The position numbers and the translations under genes were made by a program. Of a stretch of DNA of 64,000 bases, positions 28,820 to 35,993 are shown piece by piece; the stretch's first letter is position 1, and the number at the start of each line of letters is the position of its first letter. The notes below the pieces were generated by a model, which saw nothing but the letters and a program-made list of their open reading frames with translations, was not told the DNA's origin and did not search any database. Source of the stretch: Pseudomonas synxantha. Its GTDB lineage: Bacteria > Pseudomonadota > Gammaproteobacteria > Pseudomonadales > Pseudomonadaceae. The stretch is taken from positions 6,448,001-6,512,000 of the forward strand of contig NZ_LT629786.1 in the NCBI RefSeq assembly GCF_900105675.1, in the 5' to 3' direction.

Positions 28820-30163
28820 TCAGCGATCGCGGTCGAAGAAGGCTTCGATCCGCTCGCTGAACAACACCAACGACAGCAATACAATGCCCAGCACGTTGAC
28901 CGGGGTGATGTCATTGAGGCTCAGCAGCACACTGACCGCCGCCAACATCGACATCACCAACAGCCACGACGGGCACGGCGAGGTAAAAAACCAGATTTCC
29001 TGGCGCCGCCAACGGCTCCAGGCGCGATGGCCCGCCAGGCGCCGTGCGTGCAGCGCCTTGAGCACAGCAATCAACGCCAGCAGCCCGAGCTCCAGCAGGT
29101 CCAGCCAATTGAAGGGCAGGGCGGGGAAATTGGCCGGTTCATGGTCGTAGTTCATGCCTGAATTGATCAGGTTATCCAGGGCCATGGCGTGCAGGTAAAC
29201 GCCGGGGAGCTGGCCATGTACCGGTGACTCCACCCAGTCCCCGGTGGAGGCGATATTGGCGCCGACCAGCACCAGGCGGTCGTGGAGTAACTCGGCGATC
29301 AGGGCTTGGTCGTCCGGCTCGGTGACCTCCAGGTCACTGGCCGACAACGTCAGCGTATAAGGGCACCGCGCCTGGGCCGAGTCATCCAGCTTCCAGAACA
29401 CGGCCTGGAACAACTGCGCCACCCCGTCCAGCAAGAAATGCCGCGCCGCTGCGCAGTGGCGGATATCAGCAATACGCGCTTGTTCCGGCGCCAGCTTCAG
29501 GCCCCATTGCACCGCGATGGGCTGGCGCTGCGCAGCGGTTTGCGCATCCACCGGCGGTGGCTTGCACTCGTGCGTGGCACAGAACTCCCGGTACAGCGCC
29601 AAAGCGGGGGTTTCCATCAGCCCGGCCTGGGTGTGCTTGGCCAGTGGATACTTGTCATCCACCCCTTCCCACACCACCAGGGCTGGGCGGCTGACCTGCA
29701 TAAAAGGCGCCAGCGTATTGGCCTGGCCCGCCTCCGCACGCTTCAGCCCGGTATTGGCCAACCACAGCGGGATGCCCTGGCGTTGATAACGCTCAAACAC
29801 ATTCGCCAGCAACTGACTGCCCCGCGCCGGATCGCCCAACGAGTGGTCGTGGCTATACAGCAAATCCACAAACACCGCCCCAGGCTTGTACGCCAACAAA
29901 CGCTTAAACAACTTGCTCTGCTCGCCATAGGGCATGGGCCATGAGCTGTCATTGCGCATCAGGTAGGCATCATCAATCAACACCACCGCCACCCGCTGCT
30001 GCCCAAGGCTCGGGTAGTGGCTGGCGAACATACGATTGAGCCACTGCGCCGACGCCTTGTCGCTGGAACTGGCCAAGCCGAAAGGATCAAGAATCGCCAG
30101 CAACACGATGATGACCGCCAGCCAATAGCGGCGGTATTTGAACAGCGGAGGGTTGGACAACAT
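28820..30163 (-). CDS. CHASE2-domain membrane protein
   Basis: A 447-residue protein. After one N-terminal membrane helix (YWLAVIIVLLAILDPFGLA) comes a long periplasmic CHASE2 sensory domain (QRVAVVLIDDAYLMRND, GAVFVDLLYSHDHS, DRLVLVGANIASTGDWVESP, GVYLHAMALDNLI), then three C-terminal helices. No kinase, cyclase or other output domain follows, unlike most CHASE2 proteins. First gene of a three-gene operon with a small secreted protein and an M48 lipoprotein, hinting at an envelope-stress function. Confidence 0.85.
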   Translation of the reverse strand: MLSNPPLFKYRRYWLAVIIVLLAILDPFGLASSSDKASAQWLNRMFASHYPSLGQQRVAVVLIDDAYLMRNDSSWPMPYGEQSKLFKRLLAYKPGAVFVDLLYSHDHSLGDPARGSQLLANVFERYQRQGIPLWLANTGLKRAEAGQANTLAPFMQVSRPALVVWEGVDDKYPLAKHTQAGLMETPALALYREFCATHECKPPPVDAQTAAQRQPIAVQWGLKLAPEQARIADIRHCAAARHFLLDGVAQLFQAVFWKLDDSAQARCPYTLTLSASDLEVTEPDDQALIAELLHDRLVLVGANIASTGDWVESPVHGQLPGVYLHAMALDNLINSGMNYDHEPANFPALPFNWLDLLELGLLALIAVLKALHARRLAGHRAWSRWRRQEIWFFTSPCPSWLLVMSMLAAVSVLLSLNDITPVNVLGIVLLSLVLFSERIEAFFDRDR

Positions 30164-30271
30164 CCATGTCTCGATAAAAGCGCAAGCAAGGCGGGGTTTT
30201 TAAAGGAGTGGGGAGGGGGTGTCAATCGAATAAGTGGCTAAGTGCCATATTGCCTTTGGCTCGCCTTTCGC

Positions 30272-30300
30272 AAAAAGCCCCGACCTATTCAGGTCAGGGC
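30272..30300 (-). terminator. Terminator of the DUF3077 gene
   Basis: Read on the minus strand, AGCCCTGACCT pairs with AGGTCGGGGCT and is followed by TTTTTG. It lies about 60 bases after the DUF3077 stop. Confidence 0.7.
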
Positions 30301-30308
30301 TTTCCTTT

Positions 30309-30333
30309 GTGGGAGCTGGGCTTGCCCGCGATG
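30309..30333. repeat. Partial REP element
   Basis: TGTGGGAGCTGGGCTTGCCC, one arm of the REP family, inside the gap between the terminator and the DUF3077 gene. Confidence 0.5.
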
Positions 30334-30361
30334 ACGTCAGCCCGCGCACCACACGACTTCT

Positions 30362-30574
30362 TTATTGCTCAACATTCCCAGGCGACTCCAACACCTTCAC
30401 CACATCATCAATCACCGCCTTGCTCATCTCCTGCAAATAATGCGACGCCCAGGCATAACGGTCCGTGTCCTGCGTCATCGCCGCGTCTTCCGCGAGCAGC
30501 TTGGCGAGGTGGAGCAAGTCGGAAACGTGATGCAAGGCTTCATGCAGGGAAACACCGCTGTTGACGCGGAACAA
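30362..30574 (-). CDS. DUF3077 family protein, start region apparently frameshifted
   Basis: The 70 residues from the only in-frame start (TTG at 30574) look like DUF3077 (LFRVNSGVSLHEALHHVSDL, then a helical end). Open reading continues upstream with the family-like TLGVTPFSFHSD, but no start codon is in frame. A good ribosome site GGGAG and ATG at 30645 exist one frame off and stop after eight codons. A one-base indel just after the ATG would explain this, so the gene is either a recent pseudogene, a sequencing error, or starts at TTG. Confidence 0.55.
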   Translation of the reverse strand: MFRVNSGVSLHEALHHVSDLLHLAKLLAEDAAMTQDTDRYAWASHYLQEMSKAVIDDVVKVLESPGNVEQ

Positions 30575-30950
30575 AGGTTGGTCGGAGTGAAAGGAAAAGG
30601 GGGTGACGCCGAGGGTGGTTAACGCAGACGCATTTGTAACGTCATTGGTAGAACTCCCGTATCAAAGTGAGAGCTACCACGTTCGTCATTTGAACGAATG
30701 CGTGGCGCTAAGGCGCCTGCATCAAGTCGGGTTCTCAGGCCCGGTCGCCAAATCGCAGCGACGGGAACGAGATTAGCGTGGTGGGGCGTGGGGAGCAATC
30801 GGGAAAATAGATCTGTTGTGTTTCGAGTCCTACCTGAGCGGTGGGTACTGGTTGCTGATGCTAAGTAGGCGGCTCATGCAATTACCCTGTTTTACAATCT
30901 TGGCGCCGGTTACGGTAAAGCACGCCTGATATCAGAGTATGAGGCAAGAC
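30575..30950. other. Intergenic gap, leader of the DUF3077 gene and island edge
   Basis: Apart from the frameshifted 5' part of the DUF3077 gene (to 30645), this 376-base gap holds a bulged hairpin CCACGTTCGT / ACGAATGCGTGG (30677-30705) in the likely DUF3077 leader. I see no further gene or RNA. It probably marks the border between core chromosome and the accessory island. Confidence 0.4.
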
Positions 30951-31640
30951 CTACCAGTAGGCTGGTTTTACGGCCGGTTTTTTTCGTGTAGGTACTCGGG
31001 AGGGGAGCTGATGATCCGCGAGTTCAACTTCGGTTACCACATGACGCATCCAATTCGCATACTGCTTAAGAGAGCCCGGTACCGTGCGCTGTACGCCTTC
31101 GCGGTGTGGAAGGATGACTCCTATGCGCAGATCCGCAAAGTCTTCCCGGATCGCTTTTAAGGCTGGCGTCATATCGGTATCGCCCGATACCAAGACGATT
31201 TGCTGCGTTCGCTGTTCAGGCGGTAGGAATGATTCACGAGCTGCGAGACGGTACATGCTTATAGCAATATGAACATCCGTTTCCTTCTCCTCTAATTTCC
31301 AAACCTCGACTTGATCGGCTCTGGAGGCAGGCGTGTCCTTGTTGACAAAGCGTGGGGCTTTGCCGGATTCAAGCTGATGGCGTCCGTAGAATACCTTTAC
31401 GTCACGCGCTATCAGGGCACGTAAATACGCGTCCTGGGCTTCTTTGGATTTGATGCCGCGACTGGCAAGGGATGGCTTGACGCCGGAGGTGAAGAAGCTG
31501 ATGGCGCTGACGAAGCTGTCTGGACATTCGACGCGAACGATATGGGATAGGAGGGACGGGAGGTCAAGCCATTTGTACGGAGTGCCAGCCAGCAGGCCGT
31601 AAAACAGGTTGTAACCGTCTACAAAGCAGGCTGTACGCAA
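30951..31640 (-). CDS. NYN-domain (DUF88/LabA-like) ribonuclease
   Basis: A 229-residue PIN-fold NYN protein. Acidic metal ligands are visible in CFVDGYNLFYG (residues 5-15), EKETDVHIAISMY and VLVSGDTDMTPAL, the expected set for an RNA-cleaving NYN nuclease. It starts with TTG at 31640 behind GGGGAC. It is the first gene of the accessory island. NYN proteins occur in tRNA/RNA turnover and in several phage-defence loci; which applies here is unknown. Confidence 0.85.
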   Translation of the reverse strand: MRTACFVDGYNLFYGLLAGTPYKWLDLPSLLSHIVRVECPDSFVSAISFFTSGVKPSLASRGIKSKEAQDAYLRALIARDVKVFYGRHQLESGKAPRFVNKDTPASRADQVEVWKLEEKETDVHIAISMYRLAARESFLPPEQRTQQIVLVSGDTDMTPALKAIREDFADLRIGVILPHREGVQRTVPGSLKQYANWMRHVVTEVELADHQLPSRVPTRKKPAVKPAYW

Positions 31641-31660
31641 AACTCAGTCCCCAGAAACGA

Positions 31661-31683
31661 AAAAACCGGCACAGGGCCGGTTT
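31661..31683 (-). terminator. Terminator after the 78-residue gene
   Basis: AAACCGGC / GCCGGTTT hairpin; on the minus strand it is followed by six Ts. It ends transcripts coming from 31851 leftward before the NYN gene. Confidence 0.75.
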
Positions 31684-31850
31684 CTTCACCCCAACTGCCA
31701 GAGAACTTAATCGCTGCGTACGGGGCTGAGTAGTGAGCCCATATTCCACTATTTGTTGAATAGATTCAATCGGGTTGATCATTTTTTTGATCGCCCGGAG
31801 TCACTGCATGCTACCTGCGTCATCTGCTGAAAATGCAGAGCAGATCGTCT

Positions 31851-32087
31851 TCACAGCGTCACAGGTCTCCAACAGAAATCACGAACTACGATGACATTGT
31901 TGCCATAAATGATGTGCAGATCGTTTCTCTTAAGCTGTTTCTGGATATTTTCCATCACGACTTCGGCCAGGCGTTCTCGTTCGCAAACCTGGTAGAACTG
32001 ATCCCATTTCAGAGTCATGCACTCATTCCCATTTTTTCGCATAATCTCGTTGAGTTCTGCTGCAATGCTCTGGGCTGTCTTCGCCAT
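31851..32087 (-). CDS. Small island protein, function unknown
   Basis: A 78-residue protein from ATG 32087 with TAGGA upstream. It is helical in the first half (TAQSIAAELNEIMRKNGNEC) and ends with HIIYGNNVIVVRDFCWRPV. Base composition is more AT-rich than the core genes. No family recognised. The upstream gap 32088-32463 is AT-rich and holds an 8+1+8 palindrome CCTGACTGTCAGTCAGG at 32445-32461. Confidence 0.55.
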   Translation of the reverse strand: MAKTAQSIAAELNEIMRKNGNECMTLKWDQFYQVCERERLAEVVMENIQKQLKRNDLHIIYGNNVIVVRDFCWRPVTL

Positions 32088-32463
32088 GATAATCCTACAG
32101 GTCTTAGTTTCTGAGAGTTGCAGGATTCTTATGCGGGTCTTGCGATATGTCAATGTGAATCTTAAAAAGTCCTTAAAATTGTCTTAGGGCGGACTAAAAA
32201 ACTTGCTTGAAACCTGTAAAAAACCTCATTAACGAGGCCTTGGAAAGGTGCCAAGGGCATGGTCCTGGTGATGGCACTACCGCGGGACTGGCGGCTCTTT
32301 ACGGCCGAGAGCCTGGGCATCTCATGATCTGGTCTCCTGAGCACTTCCGAGAAAGTGGACGGGTGGTGCCTGCACTGGCTGACGAGATCAACGCCGCGAG
32401 ATCCTGAGTCGAGTGAAGGCAGCTATGCGATGACCGGGGGCATGCCTGACTGTCAGTCAGGTG

Positions 32464-32868
32464 CAGTCCATTCCGTGGACTGCGGCACCATCATCTGCAT
32501 CGCTGTTGCTGGTGACTTCGGTGTTTGTCACGCCGATTGTCACGAGGGGAAATGCCGCAAAGCCTTGTACGAGTTGGGCTGCAGCAACGGTAGGAGCGCC
32601 CGTCTCTTTCCGGAAGAAAGAGACGGGCGCAGGTTGGCGCAAGGAAATGGCCAAGCGGATAGGTTGCTGCAGGGCAGCTATGAAAGGGAATGAGTTGCCG
32701 CAGTGGGCACGCAGGGAAAAGTAGGCATCCATCACATCGCTGTGACTGTGCGAGCCGCCGGACGCTAATCGCACTTTGGGTGAACCACCATGGTGTGGCG
32801 TAGCCTTAAAGGTTCTGGCTACCTGGGTTGCTGTCAACGACAGCGCTTTGCCCGATCTTTTCTACGCC
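32464..32868. repeat. 405-bp direct repeat, copy 1
   Basis: Matches 33634-34038 over 405 positions without a gap, with 19 substitutions (95% identity). It contains a very stable hairpin, GCCCGTCTCTTTC (from 32599) with a five-base loop and its exact complement, conserved in both copies. A minus-strand reading frame of about 127 codons spans each copy, but about 15 of the 19 changes alter amino acids, so it does not behave like a conserved protein. Confidence 0.85.
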
Positions 32869-32915
32869 TGTGGTTAATTCGGGTCAAGGCTCGAATTTTC
32901 GGCAGTTCTGCGGCT

Positions 32916-33035
32916 GTGGATGAAATTATCCACCGGTGGAAATCAGTGGTTTTCCACAGACAGTTGCGCGGGCTTTAGACTTTTTAAGTGAGGTCCATCC
33001 AAGCAGGGCGGCTTTGCAGCCCTGTTTGGATGGAC
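32916..33035. repeat. Cluster of nested palindromes
   Basis: GTGGAT/ATCCAC (32916-32933), TCCACCGGTGGA (32929-32940) and GTGGAAA/TTTCCAC (32936-32957) overlap in one 42-base stretch of TCCAC motifs resembling DnaA boxes. A 17-base stem GTCCATCCAAGCAGGGC (32993-33009) with its complement (33019-33035, one mismatch) follows. No protein gene lies here. Confidence 0.6.
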
Positions 33036-33063
33036 CCGCGTGGCAGAGCAGATTGCGAGAGTC

Positions 33064-33393
33064 TTACGGATGTACGCTTACTTTACTGCGGCACTTTAAA
33101 AGCCAAAGCAGTGTTAGCACCGTCGGCCAAAATAACGTGTTGAGAATGTCGTGAGCGCTTGCCTGCCAGCGCCAGTATCCGAAGCTTCCAATATCGTCTC
33201 GCCGATCTACCCACTCGCCTGCACACGCAATGATGAAAACAACCAGCCAGCCAAGGTATGGCCTGAATCGTCGGGTGCCAACGCTCAACGTCAAATAGAC
33301 CACCATGCCCAAATAGATATGCAGCGCGTCTTTTGACAGTCCGGTTGCCGCCACAATGGCGAGCTTGATGCTTTGTGCGGTTGAGATATCCAT
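33064..33393 (-). CDS. Small inner-membrane protein, function unknown
   Basis: A 109-residue protein from ATG 33393 with a GAGAGGGGG ribosome site. It has an amphipathic N-terminus, then three hydrophobic segments: LHIYLGMVVYLTLSV, YLGWLVVFIIACAGEW and LFWPTVLTLLWLL, with the acidic-basic stretch WVDRRDDIGSFGYWRWQASA between. No family is recognised. Its start lies two bases after the stop of an integrase remnant, so it was once the gene downstream of that integrase. Confidence 0.6.
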   Translation of the reverse strand: MDISTAQSIKLAIVAATGLSKDALHIYLGMVVYLTLSVGTRRFRPYLGWLVVFIIACAGEWVDRRDDIGSFGYWRWQASAHDILNTLFWPTVLTLLWLLKCRSKVSVHP

Positions 33394-33394
33394 A

Positions 33395-33579
33395 TCAATT
33401 CCCCCTCTCTGCGCCAATGCCAGGCTTCGCCTTTATCCGAGTAACGTTATCTCCGATCTGGTTGGCAAATTCGTGTGGAGTAACATGCTCCTGCCGGTTG
33501 GCCTCCAGATACCGGCTCCACCAGTTTATGATCAGTCTGCGCTCCTCAATGAACTCGGCCTTGTGGAAACAGGGGTCAG
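33395..33579 (-). pseudogene. C-terminal remnant of a P4-like tyrosine integrase
   Basis: The minus-strand frame reads CFHKAEFIEERRLIINWW and SRYLEANRQEHVTPHEFA, which resembles the extreme C-terminus of P4-type integrases (the helix after the catalytic Tyr, with EERR and WW). The frame begins right where the catalytic tyrosine would be, and a TAA lies a few codons upstream; everything before it is missing. It ends at 33395. The break falls on the repeat at 33571-33634. Confidence 0.5.
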
Positions 33580-33634
33580 ACCACCATTATTGAAAACATG
33601 CTCTGACCCCTATTTTCCCTGACCCCTATTTTCC
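33571..33634. repeat. GGGGTCAGA inverted and tandem repeats
   Basis: AGGGGTCAGA (33571-33580) is inverted at 33602-33611, and the 16-base unit CTGACCCCTATTTTCC is tandem at 33603-33618 and 33619-33634. Sequence of this type often marks insertion hot spots next to transposase genes; none is present here. It abuts repeat copy 2. Confidence 0.6.
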
Positions 33635-34038
33635 AGTCCATTCCTTGGGCTGCGGCACCATCATCTGCATCGCTGTTGCTGGCGACTTCGGTGTTTGTCA
33701 CGCCGATTGTCACGAGGGGAAATGCCGCAAAGCCTTGTACGAGGTGGGCTGCAGCAGTGGTAGGAGCGCCCGTCTCTTTCCGGGAGAAAGAGACGGGCGC
33801 AGGTTGGCGCAATGAAATGGCCAAGCGAATAGGTTGCTGCAGGGCAGCTATGAAAGGGAATAAGTTGCCGCAGTGGGCACACTGGTAAAAGTAGGCATTC
33901 ATCACATCGCTGTGACCGTGCGAGCCGCCGGACGCTAATCGCGCTTTGGGTGAACCACCATGGTGTGGCGTAGCCTTAAAGGTTCTGGCTACCAGGGTTG
34001 CTCTCAACGACAGCGCTTTGCCCTATCTTTTCTACGCC
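33634..34038. repeat. 405-bp direct repeat, copy 2
   Basis: Second copy of the 32464-32868 repeat, 1,170 bases downstream in direct orientation, with the same 13-base-stem hairpin. It begins exactly at the end of the tandem CTGACCCCTATTTTCC units and ends 12 bases before the ImmA/IrrE stop. Confidence 0.85.
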
Positions 34039-34049
34039 GGTCTGATCAC

Positions 34050-34976
34050 TCAACCCCGCAGTTTCAGCTCCCTCACCCGTTTGATCACAAACTGTTCAAA
34101 CAGAGGGTGCGCGGTCACCACATCGTACATTTCATATTTTGTGAATGCTCGGATAACGGCTCCGCAAATTTCCGCCTCGTCGAGCGCTTTGTTTTTGCCG
34201 TAAGCAGCAGCAAGAATGCCGTTCATGTTCTGCAAATATCCCTGCGTGTCAGTGTCATGCAGGATTTGGTTGAAGACTTCCCGCCACGGCCTTTTGTCTA
34301 CTTCCCGTATGTCGCGGCCGATGAAGGTCCAGCTCATATAAAACTGGCCGTCTATTTCAAAGCTTTCGAAACGACAGTCTGTCTGAAAGGTTTCGCTGCT
34401 GACTTCGGCGTTTCGTTCTGGCGGGTACGGCGCCGTTTGGGATCTTCGCGTGCTGAGAACTCTGGATGTGCTGTCCACTTGTACGCAAATCACGGGCTGC
34501 GGGAGCGGGCGTAATATTTTATTGAATGTTGCTTCTTTGGATGCCCCAGCCTGGGTAAGGACCGAGCGGAAATAGTGCTCCACACTGGGTGCGGCTTTGT
34601 AGGCTTCAAGCAACCAGTCAGATGGCATCAACAGCTCTGCGGCAAAGCGATTGGCTTCGGTCTCCATTTGGCTGTAGGCAGCATCCACTTCCCGGTTCTC
34701 CAGGTGGGAGACGATTGTGCCTGTGTGCCATGGGATAACTACGTGCCCGATTTCATGGGCCAGCGTAAATTTTCGACGGGTAGCAGGTGCGCTTGAGTTG
34801 ATCAGGATGCGGGGCTTGGTTGCAGCACCAATACCAATGGTGATTCCGTCCACGCCGAACGGCAGTTCAAGGTATTCAAGCTCTCCATAGGCAGAGGCTA
34901 GCTGTTCTAGATCGTAAGGCGGTGTCAGCTTGCGGATGGCCAGGACGCGACTGGCCATTTTTTCTTCTGGGGTCAC
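34050..34976 (-). CDS. ImmA/IrrE-family metallo-endopeptidase
   Basis: A 308-residue protein with an N-terminal peptidase domain: zinc motif HEIGH in FTLAHEIGHVVIP (about residues 73-77) and the downstream Glu in ETEANRFAAELLMP. Such proteases cleave a partner regulator or antitoxin (ImmA cuts ImmR, IrrE cuts DdrO). The C-terminal half is family-unknown. Start GTG at 34976 overlaps the upstream stop by one base. Third gene of an operon headed by an E3-type nuclease domain. Confidence 0.88.
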   Translation of the reverse strand: MTPEEKMASRVLAIRKLTPPYDLEQLASAYGELEYLELPFGVDGITIGIGAATKPRILINSSAPATRRKFTLAHEIGHVVIPWHTGTIVSHLENREVDAAYSQMETEANRFAAELLMPSDWLLEAYKAAPSVEHYFRSVLTQAGASKEATFNKILRPLPQPVICVQVDSTSRVLSTRRSQTAPYPPERNAEVSSETFQTDCRFESFEIDGQFYMSWTFIGRDIREVDKRPWREVFNQILHDTDTQGYLQNMNGILAAAYGKNKALDEAEICGAVIRAFTKYEMYDVVTAHPLFEQFVIKRVRELKLRG

Positions 34977-35287
34977 TAGATCTTGCCCACGCTGCGTAGC
35001 CAGGCTTCGACTTTGGTCGCTTCAGCGACCGATCGTGCGCGTGCAGCAATCGCAAATTTGTCTTGATCGAGTTGGTCCTTAAGAGAGGTGCCGTACTTGT
35101 GGGCAGTCAATACAAAAGGTAAGACAGACGGGGTGGTTGACCACAGTTGGTACTCTTCCCACTTCATGCCCAGGTATTCATGCAGTTGCATGTCGGCACC
35201 TTGACGGCCCTCGTGCCAGTCCTCGACGAATCGGTCGATCTCTTCTTCCAGCACATCGCCTTTAAGGCAAAGCTCTACAAAATTCAT
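34976..35287 (-). CDS. Candidate antitoxin/immunity partner of the E3-type nuclease
   Basis: A 103-residue, slightly acidic, mostly helical protein. Notable is LHEYLGMKWEEYQLW in the middle. Start ATG at 35287 lies nine bases after the nuclease stop with GAGG between, and its stop overlaps the peptidase start. It has no resemblance that I can see to colicin E3 immunity proteins. Position suggests that it neutralises the nuclease and might be the substrate of the ImmA/IrrE protease; both ideas are inference. Confidence 0.7.
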   Translation of the reverse strand: MNFVELCLKGDVLEEEIDRFVEDWHEGRQGADMQLHEYLGMKWEEYQLWSTTPSVLPFVLTAHKYGTSLKDQLDQDKFAIAARARSVAEATKVEAWLRSVGKI

Positions 35288-35296
35288 ATGAACCTC

Positions 35297-35614
35297 TCAG
35301 TTCGGTTTGATCCTTCGTCCGCGGACGGCAGGTTTCAAAGCAAGCCCGGTTTCAGGGCAGACCGAACCCAGGTGAAAGCCACGTCGGTCGAAGACTTCAA
35401 ACTCGCCGTGAAGCGAATCCCATGAGTAGTATCGTTGCTCTACGGCATCAAAGTAATACTTACGGCCACCCTCTACATACGCGACTCTGAAACCGCTGAC
35501 AATAGAAGGATCAGGCCTAGGTTTGCCGCCCATCCAAGGTTCCCTTAATCCTGAAAACTGGTCCCGGCGTTTTCGCCAAGGAGGGGCCGGACTATACCGT
35601 AGCTGGATTGGCAT
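35297..35614 (-). CDS. Stand-alone colicin-E3-type 16S rRNase domain
   Basis: A roughly 105-residue protein whose second half, YYSWDSLHGEFEVFDRRG then FHLGSVCPETGLALKP, aligns with the cytotoxic domain of colicin E3. The catalytic triad spacing is kept: Asp, His three residues later, Glu four after that (DSLHGEFE), as D510/H513/E517 of ColE3, which cuts 16S rRNA in the decoding site. There is no receptor-binding or translocation domain, so it would act inside the producing cell. The exact start is uncertain (ATG 35614 or TTG 35656; neither has a good ribosome site). Confidence 0.8.
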   Translation of the reverse strand: MPIQLRYSPAPPWRKRRDQFSGLREPWMGGKPRPDPSIVSGFRVAYVEGGRKYYFDAVEQRYYSWDSLHGEFEVFDRRGFHLGSVCPETGLALKPAVRGRRIKPN

Positions 35615-35689
35615 GGGCCGCAGGCTGGAGTGCGGATTCGTTTCAAGAAATCGCAAACTGCATATGAGGGAGCCTGGGATCTCCAGAAC

Positions 35690-35718
35690 GAAAAAACCCG
35701 CCAGAAGGCGGGTTTTTC
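35690..35718. terminator. Bidirectional terminator
   Basis: AAACCCGCC / GGCGGGTTT hairpin with As before and Ts after, between the tRNA fragment and the E3-type nuclease operon. Confidence 0.75.
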
Positions 35719-35760
35719 GGGGGTTCCAGAGATTTTGAAAGCCTTCTCTGGAACCTTGTA

Positions 35761-35809
35761 TGGTGCCGGCACCAGGAGTCGAACCCGGGACCTACTGATT
35801 ACAAGTCAG
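35761..35809 (-). other. Prophage attachment site: 3' part of tRNA-Thr(UGU)
   Basis: Read on the minus strand these 49 bases are the 3' two-thirds of a tRNA-Thr: anticodon arm CTGACTTGTAATCAG, T arm GGTTCGACTCC and acceptor end GGTGCCGGCACCA. The 5' third is absent; prophage sequence follows instead. This is the duplicated core made by integration into the 3' end of the tRNA gene. The intact tRNA should be at the other prophage end, beyond the window. Confidence 0.85.
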
Positions 35810-35993
35810 CTACCTTAGTGAGGATCGGTCTAGCGTGTAGCGGATCTTTTGTACGCTAGGTGCGCCGCTTTCGCCCTTATTTTGCTGCTACCTGCTCCAT
35901 TGATGTACGCGAAAAATACTGAGGTTCTGTCCAGCATTCTCTACCACTTGGCTGTGGATAAATCTGTGGGCATCTTTCGGTTTAATCAGTTGC
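35810..35993. promoter_or_regulatory. Attachment-site arm region
   Basis: CTAGCGT (35830-35836) is inverted as ACGCTAG (35853-35859), and a perfect DnaA-box sequence TGTGGATAA lies at 35953-35961. Sites like these next to int usually bind integrase, excisionase or host factors; this is inference. Confidence 0.35.

Noticed and set aside
31564..31782. 72-codon minus-strand frame starting MINPIESIQQIVEYGL
   Set aside because: It runs through a terminator hairpin and into the NYN gene in another frame; no ribosome site.
32207..32407. 66-codon plus-strand frame between the small island gene and repeat copy 1
   Set aside because: No ribosome site, no recognisable sequence; a minus-strand frame of equal size overlaps it.
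32457..32837. Minus-strand frame of about 127 codons in repeat copy 1, and its counterpart at 33576-34007
   Set aside because: About 15 of 19 differences between the copies change the amino acid and the start would be TTG without a good ribosome site, so it is treated as part of a non-coding repeat.
32916..32960. Chromosomal replication origin (DnaA boxes)
   Set aside because: The boxes are imperfect and palindromic, there is no dnaA, rpmH or gidA nearby, and the site is inside an accessory island.
35761..35809. Functional tRNA-Thr gene
   Set aside because: The acceptor 5' strand and D arm are missing; only the 3' part, as expected of an attachment core, is present.
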